Part shown: positions 63,464 through 64,000 of the stretch, one piece after another | How the letters are laid out: each line of letters starts with the position of its first letter | Numbering within the stretch: position 1 is the first letter of the stretch | Origin: Anomaloglossus baeobatrachus | Taxonomy: Eukaryota > Chordata > Amphibia > Anura > Aromobatidae | Length of the DNA stretch: 64,000 bases | Direction of reading: 5' to 3' | Assembly (NCBI RefSeq): GCF_048569485.1 | Contig: NW_027442041.1 | Coordinates: forward strand, 1 to 64,000 | Notes under the pieces: generated by a model | Databases searched by the model: none | Seen by the model: the letters and a program-made list of their open reading frames with translations, nothing else | Told to the model about the DNA's origin: nothing | Translations under genes and position numbers: made by a program

Positions 63464-64000
63464 AACCAGAATTGGTTTGGGCCTCGAGTGGCACCCTGGC
63501 CTATGCCGGACACATCTTAGGGAGAGAGAGCGAGAGGGAGACAAACCCACGCCTACACAAGACATTTTGTCACCCAAGCCAACCCTTGAAAAGGCTGCTT
63601 TGCAGAGCAAAAACAAGAAGAATGGTGCGTTTTGCAGCCGCCGCCCACTGCAATGAATCTGAATAACTCCTCCTTTAGGGCGCAAGCAACTCCCCTCCCC
63701 CTTGCAGTCTTTCCAATTCACGATACAAAAAGACGGACAGGACAGGTTGCCTGACTTTCCGTCACTGCCACCCTTTGCCATCCTTACCCGTAGAAAGCCC
63801 TTTCATCATCCCCAAACCCTAATCTTTTCCCTTTCCTTCCCAGCCCCCAAACCCTGCCCTCTGTACCTTTCTCACCACCCGCTTCCCTTCTCCTGTCATC
63901 CCCCTACCACCCGGGAAAAAAAGAGATTGCCCCCTCCTTCCACTAGCCCACCCTCCCACCCAAAGAACAACTTCTTCTGCGCAGCTTGTTTTCTAGGCAG

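Larger units (their letters stand above)
1..64000 (-). repeat. Tandem U2 snRNA gene array, 1308 bp unit, 48 gene copies in the window
   Basis: The same 1308 bp unit recurs head to tail across the whole window, and both ends cut through it. Distances between successive U2 5' ends are 1308 bp, except 1495 bp for copies 7 to 8 and 2113 bp for 27 to 28 (inserts), 2114 bp for 30 to 31 (insert plus 1 bp), and 1307 bp for 41 to 42 and 42 to 43. Differences I noticed: 951, 2565, 6762, 12141, 13841, 18889, 19366, 23826, 24769, 33536, 34552, 34835, 35586, 38256, 39500-39501, an extra A in 39568-39575, 39967, a lost G near 54760, a change plus loss at 55978, 61048 and 63134. Such uniformity is typical of multicopy snRNA genes under concerted evolution. 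Assembly of such an array may hide or invent copies. Confidence 0.98.

Noticed and set aside
1-64000. CRISPR array or satellite DNA as explanation of the periodicity
   Set aside because: The unit is 1308 bp with a full U2 gene, promoter and 3' box in each; there are no short repeat-spacer patterns and no cas genes.

Overview
The whole window is one tandem array of U2 spliceosomal snRNA genes, all transcribed from the minus strand. It holds 48 U2 copies, each 188 nt, in a head-to-tail repeat of 1308 bp (188 bp gene plus 1120 bp spacer). The array runs off both ends of the window. I see no protein-coding gene. The many short open frames recur once per unit and are by-products of the repeated DNA.

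The source is an animal, most likely a vertebrate or other deuterostome. The U2 sequence is close to vertebrate U2 as I recall it. The gene is followed by an exact match to the vertebrate snRNA 3' box (GTTT N0-3 AAARNNAGA), 12 nt past the RNA end. The promoter is of the TATA-less Pol II snRNA kind. The 1308 bp unit differs from the human (about 6.1 kb) and Xenopus (about 0.8 kb) units, and I cannot name the species.

Layout: 1-9159 holds seven intact copies (1-7). Copy 8 (9160-9534) is split by a 187 bp insert with a 26-nt poly(A) tail. 9535-35506 holds intact copies 9-27. Copy 28 (35507-36499) is split by an 805 bp insert. 36500-40236 holds intact copies 29-30. Copy 31 (40237-41229) is split by what reads as the same 805 bp insert. 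41230-64000 holds intact copies 32-48. Unit length is constant except for three 1-bp changes: +1 between copies 30 and 31, -1 between 41 and 42, and -1 between 42 and 43.

The most notable result is that all three inserts sit at the same phosphodiester position, between U2 nucleotides 37 and 38, inside the branch-site recognition sequence GUAGUA (nt 33-38). All three have the same orientation, a poly(A)-type 3' end, no target-site duplication and no target loss. The short and long inserts share no evident sequence. This is the pattern expected of target-specific non-LTR retrotransposition into U2 genes, for which Keno and Utopia are described families. The long insert contains five 42-bp repeats that would fold into alternating hairpins, some with UUCG tetraloops, and two short motifs resembling the 5' part of U2 itself.

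By-eye comparison of units found only about 22 sequence differences in 64 kb, so the array is strongly homogenised. About a third of those differences cluster around the two long inserts.
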